From: Gemmatimonadota bacterium
GTDB taxonomy: Bacteria > Gemmatimonadota > Gemmatimonadetes > Gemmatimonadales > GWC2-71-9
Length of the DNA stretch: 16,524 bases
Assembly (NCBI GenBank): GCA_016880225.1
Contig: JAEHDT010000019.1
Span: 1-16,524, forward strand
Reading direction: 5' to 3'
Below are positions 5,898 to 12,962 of this stretch, piece after piece. The notes beneath the pieces were generated by a model that was not told where the DNA came from, did not search any database, and was given only the letters and a program-made list of their open reading frames with translations. How positions within the stretch are numbered: the stretch's first letter is position 1; each line of letters starts with the position of its first letter. Both the position numbers and the translations under genes were made by a program.

Positions 5898-6935
5898 TCA
5901 GCGCAGCGCCGACCTGATGACCTCGGCCGCGCGCACCACGTCGTCGCGGGACACGTCGAGGTGCGTAACCGCCCGCAGCCGGTGCGTGCCGAACGGCACC
6001 AGCCGCACGCCGGCCTGCGCCAGCTTCGGGATCACGCCGTCGGCGGTCTGGCCACCCCCCACGAGGTCGATCATCACGATGTTCGACTCTGGAGCGGACG
6101 GACGGAGGGCGGGGCAGTCCGACAGGCGCTGCGCGAGCAGACGGGCGTTCTCATGATCCTCCGACAGCCGGTTCATGTTGTGCTCGAGCGCATACAGCCC
6201 CGCCGCGGCGAGGATGCCGGACTGGCGCATCCCCCCGCCCAGGCGCTTGCGGATCTCCCAGGCGCGCGCCCGCTCATTCTCGCGCGCGGAGAACGCGAGA
6301 CACGACCCAACGGGGCAGCCGAGTCCCTTGGAAAGGCTCACCATCACCGTGGCGACTCCGCGCGCCAGACGGGCCGGTGGGACTGCCAGTGCCGCGGCCG
6401 CGTTCCAAAGCCGTGCGCCGTCGAGATGCACGGGCAGCCGGGCGGCACGCGCCGCGCCGACGATCCCGTCCATCACGTCGGGCGCCATCACCTTGCCGCC
6501 GGCGGCGTTGTGCGTGTTCTCAACCGCGAGCGCACCGGCCCGCGGCAGGTGGGGCGACGGAGGCCGCAGCGCGACGTTCACCTGCTCTGCCGTCAACAGG
6601 CCGTCGGGGGTCGCGATGGGGCGGATCTGCACACCCCAGTTCGCGGCGACGCCCGCCAGCTCGTAGTGCACCAGGTGGGCATTCGCCTCCAGCAGCAGCT
6701 CGGTCCCGGGAGGCGCCAGCAGCGCGACCCCGGTCTGATTCGCCTGCGTGCCCGAGGGAAAGAAGAGGGCGTCGTCCATGCCGAGCAGCTCCGCCACGCG
6801 TTCCTCGAGGCGGCGCGTGGTGGGATCGCGATCAAGGACGGCGTCGCCGACGTCCGCCTCGGCCATCGCCCGGCGCATGGCGGGCGACGGCCGCGTGACC
6901 GTGTCGCTCCGCAGATCGATCGTGCTCGGCGTCAT
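5898..6935 (-). CDS. ltaE: Low-specificity L-threonine aldolase (PLP-dependent)
   Basis: 345 residues. LtaE cleaves L-threonine or L-allo-threonine to glycine and acetaldehyde in the cytoplasm. The N-terminus IDLRSDTVTRPSPAMRRAM is diagnostic of the threonine aldolase family of fold-type I PLP enzymes. GDAVLDRDPTTRRLE, FFPSGTQAN (58-66, phosphate cradle) and HLVHYE (87-92, His stacking on PLP) follow. HLDGAR (170-175) supplies the Asp that contacts the pyridine nitrogen, and SLSKGLGCPVGS (200-211) has the Schiff-base Lys203. The ATG overlaps the yihY stop in an ATGA junction, so the open frame running further upstream is yihY in another frame. A GC-rich stretch near 6091-6130 resembles the words repeated in dnaX. 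Confidence 0.95.
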   Translation of the reverse strand: MTPSTIDLRSDTVTRPSPAMRRAMAEADVGDAVLDRDPTTRRLEERVAELLGMDDALFFPSGTQANQTGVALLAPPGTELLLEANAHLVHYELAGVAANWGVQIRPIATPDGLLTAEQVNVALRPPSPHLPRAGALAVENTHNAAGGKVMAPDVMDGIVGAARAARLPVHLDGARLWNAAAALAVPPARLARGVATVMVSLSKGLGCPVGSCLAFSARENERARAWEIRKRLGGGMRQSGILAAAGLYALEHNMNRLSEDHENARLLAQRLSDCPALRPSAPESNIVMIDLVGGGQTADGVIPKLAQAGVRLVPFGTHRLRAVTHLDVSRDDVVRAAEVIRSALR

Positions 6936-7822
6936 CCCAGCTGGACCCGCTGGGAGCGGCGCATGCGGACCAGGTCGTACGTCTCCGCCACCTCGCCGCC
7001 GAGCAGGAACAGGTAGGCGGTGTAGTAGATCCAGAGCAGGAACAGAAACAGTGCGACGATGTTGGCGTCCGAGGCCACGCGGTCGAGCGTGGCGAAGCGG
7101 ATCACGTACAAGGCGTACAGCCGCTTCGCCACTTCGAAGCCGAGCGCGCAGAACACCGCCGCGACGACCGCCGTGCGCCAGTAGATGCGCCGGCTCGGCA
7201 GCAGCTTGAAGACCGTGAAGAACAGCACCACGCCGAGCGCGAAGGCGATCGTCTCGAGGCTGAAGCGCCACAGCCACTCGACCAGGAAGGTCCGGCCCAG
7301 CACGGTCGCGTGGCGCGCTTCCCACGTGGTCACCAGCGCCCCCAGCACCAGCAGTGCCCCGGTGCACAGCACCATCACCAGGTCGAGCAGCTTGGCGACG
7401 GGCCACGGGCGCCGCTCGTCGGTGTCGAACACCTCGTTGAGCGCGGCCCGCAAGCCGCCGAACAGGCGGGTAGAGAACCACAGAAACAGCGGCAGCCCGA
7501 CGGCGGTGAGACGGACCCGTTGCCGCACGACGCCGGCCAGCGCGCCCTCGACGTCGGCGAACGCCGCCCCCGGCACGCCGCCCGCCGTGGTCGGCAGCAG
7601 GCGGGCGAGCAGCTCGTGCAGGTCCACCTGCTGCGCCGTGATTTGATGTTGCACCAGATAGCCGAGGGCGGCGAGCAGCAGGGCCACGAACGGGATGATT
7701 GTGAGCAGTAGGTCGAACGATAGGGCGCTGGCGAGGAAGGGGATGTTGTCTTCGAAGGCCGCCTCGAACGTGCGGCGGGCGATCCCGGCCACCGACCGAT
7801 GCCAGCCGCCTTCGGCCCTCAC
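6932..7822 (-). CDS. YihY/BrkB-family inner membrane protein
   Basis: 296 residues with about six hydrophobic segments, around 35-57, 104-122, 146-166, 190-212, 220-236 and 255-278. Family hallmarks are the N-terminal DNIPFLASALSFDLLLTIIPFVALLLA (the usual form is A(S)ALAYYTLLSLPPLL), SRLFGGLRAALNEVFD-like STRLFGGLRAALNEVFDT (residues 116-133) and the C-terminal DANIVALFLFLLWIYYTAYLFLLGGEVAE. The family was once labelled ribonuclease BN or virulence factor BrkB; it is an integral membrane family of uncertain function. The start is GTG in a GTGA overlap with ytxH, and its own stop overlaps the ltaE ATG, so it is translationally coupled on both sides. Confidence 0.92.
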   Translation of the reverse strand: MRAEGGWHRSVAGIARRTFEAAFEDNIPFLASALSFDLLLTIIPFVALLLAALGYLVQHQITAQQVDLHELLARLLPTTAGGVPGAAFADVEGALAGVVRQRVRLTAVGLPLFLWFSTRLFGGLRAALNEVFDTDERRPWPVAKLLDLVMVLCTGALLVLGALVTTWEARHATVLGRTFLVEWLWRFSLETIAFALGVVLFFTVFKLLPSRRIYWRTAVVAAVFCALGFEVAKRLYALYVIRFATLDRVASDANIVALFLFLLWIYYTAYLFLLGGEVAETYDLVRMRRSQRVQLG

Positions 7823-8166
7823 GCGACGGGCTCGTCCTCCTCCTCGGCGCCCGGTGCCGGGCGCGGCAGCGCGGCGCCCCCGCCCCGCTTCGACCCACGA
7901 CGCCGCTGCTTCGCGTCGGCCAGCCGCCGTTCCAGCGCCGCCCGGGCCGTGGGCGTTTCTTCTACACCCGCGTCCGCCGCCTCGAGCAGCTCGCCCAGCT
8001 CACCGGCCTTGTCGGCGGCGAGATCGCGCAGTCCCCGGAGCTTGCGCGAGAGCCGGCCGCGCGCCGCCTCTCCCGGCTCGGGCGCGAACAGGAATCCCAG
8101 CACCGCGCCCAGACTCACGCCCAGGAGGAACGCCCCGAACCCGGACCCACCCTCCCGCTCGCTCAT
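7819..8166 (-). CDS. YtxH-domain small membrane-anchored protein
   Basis: 115 residues. A single N-terminal hydrophobic segment (about 10-28) with glycines at GVSLGAVLGFLFAPEPGEAARGRL is the YtxH signature: a Gly-zipper-like helix followed by APxxGxxxR. A charged helical region follows (LSRKLRGLRDLAADKAGELGELLEAAD) and an acidic, proline-rich tail (GAEEEDEPVA). YtxH proteins are general-stress-associated in Firmicutes and otherwise poorly defined. ATGA overlaps link it to the aldolase upstream, and a GTGA overlap to yihY downstream, which often also encodes an envelope protein. The call rests on the glycine-rich N-terminal motif only. Confidence 0.85.
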   Translation of the reverse strand: MSEREGGSGFGAFLLGVSLGAVLGFLFAPEPGEAARGRLSRKLRGLRDLAADKAGELGELLEAADAGVEETPTARAALERRLADAKQRRRGSKRGGGAALPRPAPGAEEEDEPVA

Positions 8167-9539
8167 TCGCCCGCCTCCAGGTCGTCCGGCGCCGCCACCG
8201 CCACGGGACGCGGCTGCGCATGCGACTGGAGCGGCGGCCTGACGTAGCGGTCGGTGATGGCGCGGGTATCGGCCACGCGCAGCTGCTCGAACAGGAAGGC
8301 GAACGTCCGCTCAAGATCGGCCGCGATCGCGCTCCGCACGTCCGCCGGCAGGTCCCACATGCGCCGCTTGAACGGGCCGATCGCCTTCTTGCGGCTCTTG
8401 TAGATGAACTGCTCCTCCGTGTCCCCTTTCTTCCGCTCGTCCTTGCACTCGGCCTTGACCCACTCGTTGATCTCGCGCCGCAGGTCCGCCGGCAGCCTGG
8501 GGTGGTCGAACACCATGGTCTGGAAGTTCGTCGCCAGGTGGATCTCGATCGCCTCGACCCTGGGGAAGTTGCCGAAGGCATCGGGCGGCAGCGTGGAGGC
8601 GCCGTGCTGCACGGCGCCTCCCAGGCCGTACGTGCCGCGCGCCTCGGCGGACAGCGCCTCGAGCGCCTCCAGGTCGAGCTGCACCTTGGCGATCGACCCA
8701 TCGGGCAGCACCACGCCGCCGTGGCTGGTTCCGGTCTGGACGGAGATCTTGCTGATGCCCGTGTATCGGCCCAGGCGCGCGAGGGTGCGCGCGTAGCCGT
8801 CCATGAACGCCTTGAGCTCGTGCACGTCCGAGTTCTTGCCGCCCACTTCGCCGATCTCCGCGCCCACCGACACCGTCACGCCGTCGGGTTCGCGGTCGCG
8901 GATGAACTTGGTCAGCTCGGCTGCGCGCTCGTAGTTGACCCGCTGCTGCTGGTCGAGCGTTCCCTGCGACAGGTCGACGAGCGTTGAGGTATCGACGTCG
9001 ATGTTGTAGAAGCCGGCGTGCAGCTCCTCCTCGATCAGGGTGCGGATCGCCTGCAGCTCCGTGTCGGGCTCGGCAGCGTACTTCTTGGCGTTCACCTGGA
9101 CGTGGTCGCCCTGGATGAACAGCGGCCCGGTGAATCCTTCCCGCAGCGCCGCCGCGGTCATCACCGCGACGTACTCGGCAGGGCGCTGGTCGGTGTAGCC
9201 GATCTCGGAGCGGGCGATCTCGCAGATGACGGCCCCCACGTCGAGCCGCCGGGCGGCCCGGAAGATGGCGCGCGCCGAGTCGTAGGCGAGCACGCGCACG
9301 TTGATCGCCGGCGTGGTGAAGGGGCGGACTTCGCCGCGCCCGCGCGCGAGGTACAGCTCGTGAATCGATGCCGGCCGCACCCCCGCGTGCTGGCCAATCT
9401 CCCAGATCAGCCACCGCGCCCGGTCGCGCTCGTCCGGCGCGCCGAACACCGCCTGGCGCACCAACTCGTCCAGCGCGGCGCTCTGGCGCGCCGCCGGGCT
9501 CTGGAACCGTTGCAGCGTCGTGTCGGGTGCCTTGGCCAT
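8163..9539 (-). CDS. Class II (zinc-dependent) ketose-bisphosphate aldolase, long form
   Basis: 458 residues, longer than the usual 280-360 of class II fructose-1,6-bisphosphate or tagatose-bisphosphate aldolases; such long forms are known. Core motifs: FTTPAINVR (74-82), QGDHVQVN (143-150, catalytic Asp145 and zinc-ligand His146), GAEIGEVGG (226-234), VQTGTSHGG (267-275, ligand His273) and VQHGAST (310-316, ligand His312), then NFQTMVFDHP where the family contacts the second phosphate side. Residues about 345-458 form an added basic, Lys/Arg-rich C-terminal region. ATG 9539 is preferred: GAGGAGGG ends 10 nt upstream, while ATG 9548 is only 1 nt away from it. Expected role is glycolysis/gluconeogenesis with pyk two genes upstream; substrate (fructose versus tagatose bisphosphate) cannot be settled by eye. 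Confidence 0.88.
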   Translation of the reverse strand: MAKAPDTTLQRFQSPAARQSAALDELVRQAVFGAPDERDRARWLIWEIGQHAGVRPASIHELYLARGRGEVRPFTTPAINVRVLAYDSARAIFRAARRLDVGAVICEIARSEIGYTDQRPAEYVAVMTAAALREGFTGPLFIQGDHVQVNAKKYAAEPDTELQAIRTLIEEELHAGFYNIDVDTSTLVDLSQGTLDQQQRVNYERAAELTKFIRDREPDGVTVSVGAEIGEVGGKNSDVHELKAFMDGYARTLARLGRYTGISKISVQTGTSHGGVVLPDGSIAKVQLDLEALEALSAEARGTYGLGGAVQHGASTLPPDAFGNFPRVEAIEIHLATNFQTMVFDHPRLPADLRREINEWVKAECKDERKKGDTEEQFIYKSRKKAIGPFKRRMWDLPADVRSAIAADLERTFAFLFEQLRVADTRAITDRYVRPPLQSHAQPRPVAVAAPDDLEAGE

Positions 9540-9565
9540 GCCCACCATCCCTCCTCGCGACGAAT

Positions 9566-10345
9566 CTAGGCCGCGCCTACCTCGATGACCAGTCCGTCGT
9601 AGGCCGGCGCGATCCCCGGGGGAAGGCGCGCCGCCAGCTCCGCGTGCGGCGCGTCGTGCGTCAGGTGCGTGAGAAACGTTTGCCGCGCGCCGATCTGCTG
9701 CGCCGCCGCTACGGCTTCGGGAATCGAAAGATGCAGCGGGTGGGGACGCGGCAAGAGCGCGTTCAGAACCAGCAGCTCGAGCCCCGCGAGCCGGGCCAGT
9801 GACGCCGCGGGAATCGCCTTCACATCGGTGATGTAGGCGATCGGCCCCACCCGGAAGCCGAGCACGGTGCGATCGCCGTGCGGCAGAGGGAGCGCCCGCA
9901 CCGGCATCCCCGCGATCTCCGTCTCTCGATCCGGCTCGAGCGTATGCCCGACGAGCTCCGGTTTGTTGGTCCCCGGCTGCGCCGGCGTGCCGTCGAAGAT
10001 GTAATCGAACCGGCGCTGTAACTCGGCGAGCGTGCCGGCGGCGCCGTACACGTCGAGCGGCGCCCGCCGACGTATCGAGACGGCGCGGAGGTCGTCGATC
10101 CCGTGCACGTGGTCGGCGTGCGCATGCGTGAACAACACCGCGTCCACGGCACCGACCCCCGCGCCGACCAGCTGCAGCCGCAGCTCGGGCGGCGTGTCGA
10201 TGAGCAGCCGCCTGCCCCCCGACTCGATCAGCGCCGCCGTCCGGGTGCGGCGATCCCGGGGGTCGGGCGACGTACAGGTACGGCACGTGCACCCGATCTG
10301 GGGGACCCCGTACGATGTGCCCGTCCCCAGGAACACCAGCTTCAC
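9566..10345 (-). CDS. PhnP-like metallo-beta-lactamase-fold hydrolase
   Basis: 259 residues. The opening LVFLGTGTSYGVPQIGC and the cluster Cys19, Cys21, Cys24 match PhnP, where three Cys and a His bind an extra structural zinc. The active-site motif is THAHADHVHGIDDLR (73-87: His74, His76, Asp78, His79), with His156 (PLPHGD), Asp174 (YITDVK) and His227/His230 (LTHLTH) completing the two-metal site. PhnP opens phosphoribosyl cyclic phosphates in C-P lyase pathways, but no other phn gene is present, so another phosphodiester substrate is possible. The start is GTG, 1 bp after the pyk stop; the next gene (aldolase) starts 26 bp after its own stop. Confidence 0.9.
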   Translation of the reverse strand: MKLVFLGTGTSYGVPQIGCTCRTCTSPDPRDRRTRTAALIESGGRRLLIDTPPELRLQLVGAGVGAVDAVLFTHAHADHVHGIDDLRAVSIRRRAPLDVYGAAGTLAELQRRFDYIFDGTPAQPGTNKPELVGHTLEPDRETEIAGMPVRALPLPHGDRTVLGFRVGPIAYITDVKAIPAASLARLAGLELLVLNALLPRPHPLHLSIPEAVAAAQQIGARQTFLTHLTHDAPHAELAARLPPGIAPAYDGLVIEVGAA

Positions 10346-10346
10346 G

Positions 10347-11765
10347 TCACACGACCTCGACCTTCAGAAGATTCGTGGTCCCGGACACGCCCCACGGGAG
10401 CCCCGCCGTCATCACGATCCGATCCCCGGCCCGGGCGACTCCGCGTCGCAGGATCAGATCGCGCACCACCGCGAGCATGGCGTCGTAGCCCGGGACCCGG
10501 TCCACGACGACGGGCGTCACGCCCCACACGAGGGCGAGATGGCGGTACGTCGCGGGCTCCGTGGTCACGGCGAGGATCGGCACCGGGGTGCGGAGCGCCG
10601 CCACCTTGCGCGCGGTGAAGCCGCCCTGCGTGATCGTGACGATGAGAGGCGTCTGCAGCATCCGGGCGACGGCGCTCGTGCCCAGCGCGATCGCGTCCTC
10701 GACCGAGACCGTCTCACCCTGCACCGGCCGGCGCTCGTCCCGGCTCGACCCCACCAGGGCGGCGACGCCGGGGCGCTCCATCTCGCGGATGATGCGGTCC
10801 ATCGCCCGCACCGCCTCGAACGGATAGTCTCCCACCGCCGTCTCGGCCGAAAGCATCACGGCGTCCGTCCCGTCGAGGATCGCGTTGGCGACGTCGGAGG
10901 CTTCGGCACGGGTGGGCCGCGGGTTGTGCACCATGGATTCGAGCATCTGGGTCGCCGTGATCACCGGCTTGCCGTGACGGCTCGCTTCGCGGATGAGACG
11001 CTTCTGCACGAGCGGCACCTCTTCGAACGGCAGCTCCACCCCGAGGTCGCCACGCGCCACCATCACGGCGTCGCAGGCTTCGAGGATGCGCGTCAGGTCG
11101 TCCAAGGCCGTAGCCTTCTCGATCTTGGCGACGAGCTTCGTCTCCGGCGGAACGAGGGCCCGCAGCTCGGCCAGATCCTCCGCCCGGCGGACGAACGAGA
11201 GGGCGAGGTAGTCGGCCCCCGCGGCAACGGCGTCCGCTGCATCCTCGCGGTCCTTATCCGTGAGCGCGGGAGCGGACACGTGCAGCCCGGGGAGGTTCAT
11301 CCCCTTGTTCGACGTCAGGGTGCCGCCGTCCAAGACTTTGCCCTCGACGCGCGGTGGCGCGATCCCGGTCACCTCGAGTGAGAGCAGCCCGTCGTTCAAC
11401 AGGATGCGGGCACCCACACGCACGTCGGCGGCGAGGTCGGCGTACGTGGTCGGCAGCTCGTCGTCCCGGGCGACCTCCTCGGGAGCGAATACCACCACGT
11501 CCCCGGGGCGGAGCTCGCGGGGCGCAGCCAACCGCCCCACCCGGATACGCGGGCCTTGGAGATCGACGAGCACGGCGACCGCGACGTCGGCGGCCCGGGC
11601 CGCCTGCCGCACCGCCGCGATCCACCCCGCCCGCAGCTCCGGCGTCCCGTGCGACGCGTTCACCCGGATCACGTTCGCACCGGCCGCAATCAGGCCCGCG
11701 ATGCGCTCCTCGCTGCCCGTGGCGGGGCCGAGCGTCGCGACGATCTTCGTACGGCGGATCAGCAG
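10347..11765 (-). CDS. pyk: Pyruvate kinase (probable CTG start)
   Basis: 472 residues from CTG 11765, converting phosphoenolpyruvate and ADP to pyruvate and ATP. Motifs in order: IRRTKIVATLGPAT (3-16), VIRVNASHG (32-40; the usual form is NFSHG or NMSHG), DLQGPRIR (68-75), NDGLL (124-128), LVAKIEKATALDDL (211-224, catalytic Lys214), MVARGDLGVELPFEEVPLVQK (235-255), VITATQMLESM (268-278) and a complete C-terminal allosteric domain (about 340-472). No ATG, GTG or TTG occurs in frame between the preceding sequence and residue 32; AAGGAG (11777-11772) lies 6 nt before CTG 11765 and 9 nt before a second CTG. ATC 11768 is another possibility. It heads the long run of genes to the JAB protein. Confidence 0.95.
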   Translation of the reverse strand: MLIRRTKIVATLGPATGSEERIAGLIAAGANVIRVNASHGTPELRAGWIAAVRQAARAADVAVAVLVDLQGPRIRVGRLAAPRELRPGDVVVFAPEEVARDDELPTTYADLAADVRVGARILLNDGLLSLEVTGIAPPRVEGKVLDGGTLTSNKGMNLPGLHVSAPALTDKDREDAADAVAAGADYLALSFVRRAEDLAELRALVPPETKLVAKIEKATALDDLTRILEACDAVMVARGDLGVELPFEEVPLVQKRLIREASRHGKPVITATQMLESMVHNPRPTRAEASDVANAILDGTDAVMLSAETAVGDYPFEAVRAMDRIIREMERPGVAALVGSSRDERRPVQGETVSVEDAIALGTSAVARMLQTPLIVTITQGGFTARKVAALRTPVPILAVTTEPATYRHLALVWGVTPVVVDRVPGYDAMLAVVRDLILRRGVARAGDRIVMTAGLPWGVSGTTNLLKVEVV

Positions 11766-11790
11766 GATGGTCTCCTTTCCGTCGCCGCGG

Positions 11791-11828
11791 TTATCAACAT
11801 CGCACGTGGACTCAAGATCTGTGGAAAA
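11791..11828. promoter_or_regulatory. Pair of DnaA-box-like sequences upstream of pyk
   Basis: TTTTCCACA (minus strand, 11828-11820) fits the DnaA consensus TTWTNCACA exactly. TTATCAACA (plus strand, 11791-11799) has one mismatch to it. They face each other 20 bp apart, 25-60 bp before the pyk start. DnaA is known to regulate some promoters, but two short motifs can be chance. Confidence 0.3.
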
Positions 11829-11911
11829 CTCGGTGGCCGAGCGTCGCGGTCAAGATCGCTCGATGCGGACCGCAGGCCCGACTCGCGCTGTGAGGTAAGT
11901 GGTTCTCAACT

Positions 11912-11931
11912 GGTCCGCTACGCAGCGGACC
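11912..11931 (-). terminator. Perfect 8-bp hairpin between marR and pyk
   Basis: GGTCCGCT and AGCGGACC pair perfectly around a 4-nt ACGC loop. It lies 78 bp after the marR stop and about 150 bp before pyk. There is no T tract on either strand, so it is a weak terminator candidate, or a structural element of a pyk leader. Confidence 0.4.
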
Positions 11932-11942
11932 TCAAGTGCTGT

Positions 11943-11963
11943 CTCGGGTGCATCGAACCCGAG
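11943..11963 (-). terminator. 6-bp hairpin after marR
   Basis: CTCGGG and CCCGAG pair around a 9-nt loop, 46 bp downstream of the marR stop. With the stronger hairpin at 11912-11931 it forms a structured 3' region for marR. There is no T tract. The loop's TTCGA resembles a tRNA T-loop, but no tRNA surrounds it. Confidence 0.35.
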
Positions 11964-12008
11964 CCACGCAGCCCGGACCCGTGCATAAAGATACGCACAT
12001 GTGTAACC

Positions 12009-12470
12009 CTACCGGACCACTCCGATCTGTTTCTCGGCCAGCCGCTGCTCGAACTCCCCGAGCACGTGCACGGTGCGGGCGATGCTCGACGCCGGGAGGC
12101 CTTCGATCGCCCGCGCCGCGAGGCGGCGCTCGAGCTGGCCGGCGCGCAGCAGCACTTCCAGGCCGTGCCGCGTGAGCGTCACCCGCACACCGCGGTCGTC
12201 CTCGGGGTCGGGCGTGGTCTCGACCAGTCCCTTCGTTTCGAGCCGCTGGATGAACGTGGTCGCGGCCGCGCGGGATACCCGCAGCTGGGCCGCGATCTCC
12301 TTGGGGCGGGCGCCGTCCGGGCCGCCTGCATCTACGGCCACCAGCGCCGCGTGCGCGCGATGCGACAGGTGATAGGCGCCGAACGCCCGGTCACCGGCAC
12401 GCTGCACGGCGGCGTGCGCGGCGGCGATCGCGTCGGTCAGTTGCAGCGCCAGCTCGGAGCGGTCGGTCAT
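12009..12470 (-). CDS. MarR-family transcriptional regulator
   Basis: 153 residues from ATG 12470; the open frame extends to 12542, but that extension would run through the AT-rich promoter and is rejected. Winged-helix motifs are clear: helices ARPKEIAAQLRVSRAAATTFIQRLETKGLVE (54-84), then the wing TTPDPEDDRGVRVTLT (85-100) with the DxR...V.LT signature. Long N- and C-terminal helices would form the dimer interface. No Shine-Dalgarno site is seen. The target is probably itself, through the double palindrome at 12493-12523. The ligand is unknown; the neighbours (zinc-ribbon protein, MOSC, pyk) give only weak hints. Confidence 0.9.
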   Translation of the reverse strand: MTDRSELALQLTDAIAAAHAAVQRAGDRAFGAYHLSHRAHAALVAVDAGGPDGARPKEIAAQLRVSRAAATTFIQRLETKGLVETTPDPEDDRGVRVTLTRHGLEVLLRAGQLERRLAARAIEGLPASSIARTVHVLGEFEQRLAEKQIGVVR

Positions 12471-12492
12471 GCAGGCGTCGCGAGACTCGATA

Positions 12493-12523
12493 TTAGTTAA
12501 TATGCTAATTGTTAATATACTAA
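12493..12523. promoter_or_regulatory. AT-rich double palindrome, probable MarR operator
   Basis: Two direct copies, GTTAATATGCTAA (12496-12508) and GTTAATATACTAA (12511-12523), differ at one base and repeat with a 15-bp period. On the minus strand each reads TTAGYATATTAAC, an imperfect palindrome of the kind MarR dimers bind. The island of A+T stands out in otherwise GC-rich DNA and lies 23-53 bp before the marR ATG, where it would overlap the promoter. Its -10-like boxes (TATATT, CATATT) lie within the copies. Confidence 0.7.
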
Positions 12524-12552
12524 ATACTTTCCGGTGGCGCAACCCGCCCGGC

Positions 12553-12918
12553 TCAGCAGGTCTCCGACCAATCCACCGGCGACGTCGCCCCGCACCGGAC
12601 GCACTTGAGCGTCACCGGGTTCGCGGCGAAATCCTGGCGGTAGTGGCACAGCGGGCATACTGCGTAGGTCGTCGCCACCTCGCTCCCCTTCCCTCCCAGC
12701 GTGGGGCGCAACAGGCCGGTGCGGACTACGATGCTCCAGTGGTCGGGGGGCTCGGTCCGGATCGTCACGTCGCCCTTGGCCAGCCGAACACGCTGCTGAC
12801 GCACCTCCACCACGACGTGCCCGTCGGGCGACTCCTCCACGATGGGATACCACGCCCCCCGACGGAGAATGTCCGCCACGTTGTCCGCACACCGGGCCCA
12901 TCCGAGGGTGACGCGCAT
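12553..12918 (-). CDS. Uncharacterised small zinc-ribbon protein, copy A
   Basis: 121 residues from ATG 12918; ATG 12936 would add six residues but overlaps the likely promoter TATCAT (12940-12935). I do not recognise the family. An N-terminal half with LRRGAWYPIV (18-27) and strands HVVVEVRQQRVRL is followed by IRTEPPDHWSIV (53-64) and a C-terminal zinc ribbon YAVCPLC (85-91) - x14 - CVRC (106-109). It is clearly related to the 13552-13920 protein, which shares RRGAWYP, IR.xPPxxWSIV and TYAVCPxC with the same Cys spacing. It is divergent from the MOSC gene (44 bp apart). No signal peptide or membrane helix is visible, so it is probably cytoplasmic. Confidence 0.8.
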   Translation of the reverse strand: MRVTLGWARCADNVADILRRGAWYPIVEESPDGHVVVEVRQQRVRLAKGDVTIRTEPPDHWSIVVRTGLLRPTLGGKGSEVATTYAVCPLCHYRQDFAANPVTLKCVRCGATSPVDWSETC

Positions 12919-12951
12919 GAGAGTGGAGGCCCCCATGATACCACGTTTTGC

Positions 12952-12957
12952 TAGATT
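12952..12957 (+). promoter_or_regulatory. TAGATT -10-like box 5 nt before the MOSC ATG
   Basis: TAGATT fits TAnnnT and ends 5 nt before ATG 12963, the spacing expected for a leaderless mRNA starting at the ATG. No Shine-Dalgarno site is present. A divergent TATCAT box on the minus strand (12940-12935) could serve the zinc-ribbon gene. Confidence 0.4.
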
Positions 12958-12962
12958 TCGTT

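Noticed and set aside
5652..7016. 454-codon open frame on the plus strand opposite ltaE
   Set aside because: The minus strand carries clear ltaE and yihY proteins with catalytic motifs; the plus reading has none.
7823..7898. 5' extension of the ltaE reading frame through yihY and ytxH
   Set aside because: The open frame is long because GC-rich DNA lacks stops; conserved ltaE begins at the ATGA overlap at 6935.
10032..11381. 449-codon plus-strand open frame opposite pyk
   Set aside because: Shadow of pyruvate kinase and the PhnP-like gene; no domain and atypical composition.
11943..11963. tRNA T-arm-like TTCGA hairpin
   Set aside because: The loop is nine bases, and no acceptor, D or anticodon arms with complementary ends surround it.
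12471..12542. N-terminal extension of the MarR protein
   Set aside because: It would translate the AT-rich operator; the MarR fold starts at ATG 12470 and the operator must remain untranslated promoter DNA.
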